A DNA stretch of 64,000 bases from Pedobacter steynii (GTDB taxonomy: Bacteria > Bacteroidota > Bacteroidia > Sphingobacteriales > Sphingobacteriaceae): positions 1 through 64,000 of the forward strand of contig NZ_FNGY01000003.1 of assembly GCF_900103665.1 (NCBI RefSeq), read 5' to 3'. Shown in pieces: positions 59,857 through 64,000 of this stretch. The notes under the pieces are model-generated. The model made no database searches, had not been told where the DNA came from, and saw only the letters and a list, made by a program, of their open reading frames with translations. The translations under genes and the position numbers were made by a program. Positions within the stretch are counted from its first letter, which is position 1. Every line of letters begins with the position of its first letter.

Positions 59857-60570
59857 ATGAGGATTAAACTGGTCTTATTTTTTTTAGCTTGTCAGACGGC
59901 TGTTTACGCGCAAAACTTTAAATATCCGACTCTTCCAAATCAGGGAAAATCGTTGTCGGCATTGGTTCCTGCAAACTGGAAAATCCTGGATTCTATTTCC
60001 GGCGACCTGAACCATGACCAACTGAATGACCTTGCTTTTGTGATGGAATACCATAAGGAGGTTCGGGAAAGTCGCGCTTATGGCGACAATACTACAGAAA
60101 TCATTACGGAAATTCAGAAGCCAAGAATTCTGGCTGTTTATTTTAAACGTGCAAACGGAGAAGGATACCAGATCGGCGTACAAAACAACAACTTCATTCT
60201 CCGCTCTGCGGAGGGGGGCATCATGGGTGATCCATTGCGTCCCTTAAAAATTGACTCCAATAAACTCGTTTTATCCTTTGAAGGGGGTGGCGACTGGCGC
60301 TGGAAGCTCAACTATACCTTCAGATATCAGGACAAAAACTGGTTTCTGGAAAAGGCCGGCAACGAGTATTACAATGAAAGCTCCGGAGAGATGACCCATA
60401 AGAAATATGATTTCATTCTCAGAAAGCGTCTCGTGACAACGGGAAAGACCCACAATAGAGATGCCGCGAATGAAACCGTTTCGGAAGATTTTCCGTTTAA
60501 AACCCTACGCACCTTCCAAAGCTTTAAGAAGCCCTGGACCTGGGAAATAGGTCCGGACGAATTCTTATAA
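59857..60570 (+). CDS. Secreted protein of unknown function
   Basis: 237 residues with a signal peptide (to VYAQ, about 19). GDLNHDQLNDLAFVMEY near residue 50 is an Asp/Asn-rich loop like FG-GAP or dockerin calcium sites, as also in the lipoprotein at 50813-51436. The rest is beta-rich with several Trp (GGGDWRWKLNYTF). Not assigned to a family. Confidence 0.65.
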   Translation: MRIKLVLFFLACQTAVYAQNFKYPTLPNQGKSLSALVPANWKILDSISGDLNHDQLNDLAFVMEYHKEVRESRAYGDNTTEIITEIQKPRILAVYFKRANGEGYQIGVQNNNFILRSAEGGIMGDPLRPLKIDSNKLVLSFEGGGDWRWKLNYTFRYQDKNWFLEKAGNEYYNESSGEMTHKKYDFILRKRLVTTGKTHNRDAANETVSEDFPFKTLRTFQSFKKPWTWEIGPDEFL

Positions 60571-60571
60571 A

Positions 60572-61156
60572 CTAGCTGAGGTTTCTGTCTTTGAACCATT
60601 TATCGTCCGGAAGGACATCAAATGTCATCATTTTATTGACCAGAATTTTTGGATCAGCTTCATTGAATACCAGGTCTCTGTTGCTTTGTTTCAGAAACTG
60701 ATGTTGTACCATCACATCCATCTGCGCAAAAAGATGGTCATAGAAGCCACCGATATTCAATACACCGATTGGTTTGGTATGAAGGCCCAACTGTAACCAG
60801 GTGAGGACTTCAAAGAACTCTTCCAGGGTTCCAAATCCTCCGGGCAGGATGATAAAACCATCTGCGAGGTCTGCCATCTTTTGCTTACGTTGGTGCATAT
60901 TTTCTGTGATGATCATTTCTGTAAGTCCGGTATGACCTACTTCTTTGTCCATCAGGAATTGAGGAATGACACCCGTTACCAGTCCCTCACGTTTTAACAT
61001 TTCATCGGCAATGATGCCCATTACGCCAACACTTCCCCCACCATAAACCAGTCGGATCTGATGGTCTGTAAAAGTCTGGGCAAGATTTTCAATTCCTGCC
61101 AATACAACCGGATCGCCATTAAAGTTGGCACCGCAATAAACACCTATAGATTTCAT
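60572..61156 (-). CDS. LOG family (TIGR00730) Rossmann-fold protein
   Basis: 194 residues. IGVYCGANFNGDP at the start, RLVYGGGSVGVMG and the signature PGGFGTLEEFFEVLTW are those of the LOG/lysine-decarboxylase-like family, whose members release cytokinin-type bases from nucleoside monophosphates. The Arg of MHQRK fits the substrate-site Arg. Bacterial role uncertain. Convergent with the previous gene at 1 base. Confidence 0.92.
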   Translation of the reverse strand: MKSIGVYCGANFNGDPVVLAGIENLAQTFTDHQIRLVYGGGSVGVMGIIADEMLKREGLVTGVIPQFLMDKEVGHTGLTEMIITENMHQRKQKMADLADGFIILPGGFGTLEEFFEVLTWLQLGLHTKPIGVLNIGGFYDHLFAQMDVMVQHQFLKQSNRDLVFNEADPKILVNKMMTFDVLPDDKWFKDRNLS

Positions 61157-61173
61157 AAATACTTAAAATAAGA

Positions 61174-61217
61174 AGAGGCTGCATCATCTTTTCAAAACTG
61201 ATACAGCCTCTCCGGCA
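61174..61217 (-). terminator. Terminator of guaB
   Basis: 61174-61186 pairs with 61199-61211 (13 bases, one mismatch) around a 12-base loop; the minus strand then continues TCTTATTTT. Confidence 0.75.
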
Positions 61218-61238
61218 ATAAATTATCTGACAATTGAA

Positions 61239-62804
<1,566 letters not shown>

Positions 62805-62884
62805 TTAAAAGATTACACTAAGATTAAGATTCCTTAATCCTGGAAAAGGGAGGTACTGATCAGGTAACGTTTATTGAGGAGTAT

Positions 62885-62924
62885 TTAGCATTTGTTTCAG
62901 GAGTAGCTTAGCATTTGTTTCAGG
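62885..62924. repeat. 23-base tandem duplication at the 3' end of the DinB gene
   Basis: TTAGCATTTGTTTCAGG occurs at 62885-62901 and again at 62908-62924, a period of 23. The second copy encodes the end of the DinB protein on the minus strand; the first lies over and after its stop codon. Confidence 0.75.
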
Positions 62925-63346
62925 TGGTGTTCCATATGGGCAACATAGTCGATGAAAAGCCATTCGAGGGTTTGAGGAGCTTCTCCCCCATTCCAGCATG
63001 TTTTACTGAGGTTTTCAGGACTGATATGTTGGACCAATTCAAGGATATGCCGGTTATAGGTTTCCCAGAATGAGATCAGCTGTTTGCTGTCGAGCACCTG
63101 GTAATGGCTATAGGTATTCCAGTTGTTCTGATCGTAAACGATGGTTGGGATTTCTTCAAACTGCGCCCTTACAAATCGCTGGTGGTTGTTTGTTGCGCTG
63201 TCTATCAGGTGTCCAAGCATTTCCTTATTGCTCCATTTTCCGGGAGCAGGTTTATGCGAAAACGCTGTTTCGGGGATATGGGTTAGTAAAGCGGGAATGG
63301 TATCACACAGATACTGAAGACAGGCAATACTTTGCTGGATTGACAT
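62897..63346 (-). CDS. DinB family protein
   Basis: 149 residues forming a four-helix bundle. The three metal-site His can be placed in EMLGHLIDSATNNHQRF (His at about 46 and 54) and YVAHMEHHLKQ near the end, as in the DinB/YfiT group. Function in this family varies, including thiol S-transferases. The extreme C-terminus (MLSYS) is shaped by a 23-base duplication. Confidence 0.82.
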   Translation of the reverse strand: MSIQQSIACLQYLCDTIPALLTHIPETAFSHKPAPGKWSNKEMLGHLIDSATNNHQRFVRAQFEEIPTIVYDQNNWNTYSHYQVLDSKQLISFWETYNRHILELVQHISPENLSKTCWNGGEAPQTLEWLFIDYVAHMEHHLKQMLSYS

Positions 63347-63370
63347 ATAGCAAAGATAAGAGAAAACTTA

Positions 63371-63428
63371 AAAAACGTCATGCGGCCTTTGCAATCAGGG
63401 GGATGGGGAACAAAGACCAACATGACGT
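63371..63428 (-). terminator. Terminator of the gene at the right edge
   Basis: ACGTCATG (63375-63382) and CATGACGT (63421-63428) pair, with further pairing of CCTTTG and CAAAG inside after a small internal loop; the minus strand then continues with TTTTTTAAGTTTTC. Confidence 0.75.
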
Positions 63429-63442
63429 AACGAGAGAGAATT

Positions 63443-64000
63443 TTATAAAGTGGACCAACCGGTAGTCCAGTTACCAGCATTAAAAGCACCATTAGTAGCT
63501 CCGGAGAAATCTAAAGCACCGTCGTTAAAGAAAGGTTGATCCATGCTAAATTGTGGAGCAGCGGAAGCTGTCGATTGTGTATTTCCGGGATAAGTTCCAG
63601 CAGGAGTAACTGCAGCGGTAAAGCCATGAAAATCATTACGCTCTAATACAGAAATACCAGTTGTGTAGAAAACTCCGGTACCATCATTGAATACTAAACC
63701 AGAAGGATAGCCGGTAATGATTGAATCATATAATTCGATCTCTGCACCACGACGGTTACGGATTGCAAATTTATATCCGGAGTTATTTGAAGAAGTACCA
63801 ACGATAGTAAGGTTGTAAAACATCGGGTGAGTTTTCGGCACTAAACTATATGTAGCATCTTCGGCAGGGCTATTATTGTCAGACTCAATACCATGTGAAT
63901 CTGAAGAACCACCGCTTTGGCTATGGGTAGAATTTTTATCAGCAACGGCTACCGCGTACTCAATAAAACCATTGTATCCATTATTAAAGTCAAAATTATC
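63443..64000 (-). CDS. C-terminal part of a large secreted protein, partial
   Basis: The frame stays open from the window edge to the TAA at 63445-63443, giving about 185 C-terminal residues. GIESDNNSPAEDA-type residues, then KTHPMFYNLTIVG, FAIRNRRGAEIELYDSIITGYPSGLV and a final TTGWSTL look like the end of a right-handed beta-helix or similar repeat protein found in Bacteroidota outer-membrane secretion loci. The GTG at 63841 is not the start. No sorting domain is visible; the name cannot be fixed from this fragment. Confidence 0.7.
   Translation of the reverse strand, partial: DNFDFNNGYNGFIEYAVAVADKNSTHSQSGGSSDSHGIESDNNSPAEDATYSLVPKTHPMFYNLTIVGTSSNNSGYKFAIRNRRGAEIELYDSIITGYPSGLVFNDGTGVFYTTGISVLERNDFHGFTAAVTPAGTYPGNTQSTASAAPQFSMDQPFFNDGALDFSGATNGAFNAGNWTTGWSTL

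Overview
The window looks like a chromosome segment of a member of the Bacteroidota, most likely Sphingobacteriaceae and close to Pedobacter. The grounds are AT-rich intergenic DNA, promoters of the Bacteroidota form (TTG, 20 bases, TAnnTTTG) with few Shine-Dalgarno sites, a Bacteroidota-type T6SS tube gene, a PorP/SprF protein next to a type B T9SS sorting domain, an outer-membrane barrel of the carboxypeptidase-like/TonB class, GH29 and GH20 enzymes with signal peptides, and a fatty-acid hydroxylase of the kind used on sphingolipids. Genus placement is inference. No rRNA, tRNA, insertion sequence, CRISPR array or complete prophage was seen.

Layout. 1-3.5 kb: start of a T6SS tube gene (tssD/Hcp), a histidine phosphatase, a secreted alpha-L-fucosidase and a fatty-acid hydroxylase. 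3.6-6.2 kb: a tight operon of VOC dioxygenase, alpha/beta hydrolase, pirin and a degenerate receiver, resembling quinone/electrophile resistance operons. 6.5-11.1 kb: a pentose-phosphate operon (polyphosphate-glucokinase-like ROK kinase, gnd, zwf, pgl) ending in a strong terminator. 11.5-16.3 kb: three secreted Ig/DUF11-type proteins, only the last with a CHU_C sorting domain, then PorP/SprF. 16.4-21.8 kb: a seven-gene translationally coupled operon built on a type III polyketide synthase with methyltransferase, flavoprotein, dehydratase, ketosynthase, acyl carrier protein and phosphopantetheinyl transferase. 21.8-25.7 kb: ppx, ppk1 and a histone H1-like Lys/Ala-rich protein on the minus strand, with a terminator just before ppk1.

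25.8-36.1 kb: yajQ, a GNAT, a conserved protein of unknown function, a fused double ABC ATPase, an MscS channel, a divergent SDR/HxlR pair, a TonB-type barrel with a LytTR regulator, another GNAT and a VOC pseudogene broken by one amber codon. 36.2-45 kb: rnr, a polyprenyl synthase, a PAS-HisKA-receiver protein without ATPase domain, an XRE regulator, rpmA (with a long Ala/Lys/Glu-rich tail) and rplU, a DAACS symporter and an ECF sigma operon. 45.3-50.8 kb: an NTF2-like protein, an AraC/VOC pair, and a propeller sensor kinase with its NarL-type regulator preceded by two GC-rich palindromes. 50.8-64 kb: a lipoprotein, GH20 hexosaminidase, ORF6N protein, trxB, an acyl-CoA carboxylase subunit, small unknown genes, a DUF389 protein, a Dph6-like ATPase, a LOG protein, guaB, a DinB protein and the 3' end of a secreted protein.

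Themes that tie genes together: polyphosphate (ppk1, ppx, H1-like protein, polyP-glucokinase-like enzyme), surface export by T9SS, and a probable phenolic-lipid or quinone pathway that brings its own acyl-carrier machinery. All functional calls come from motif and family recognition by eye; no database search was run.
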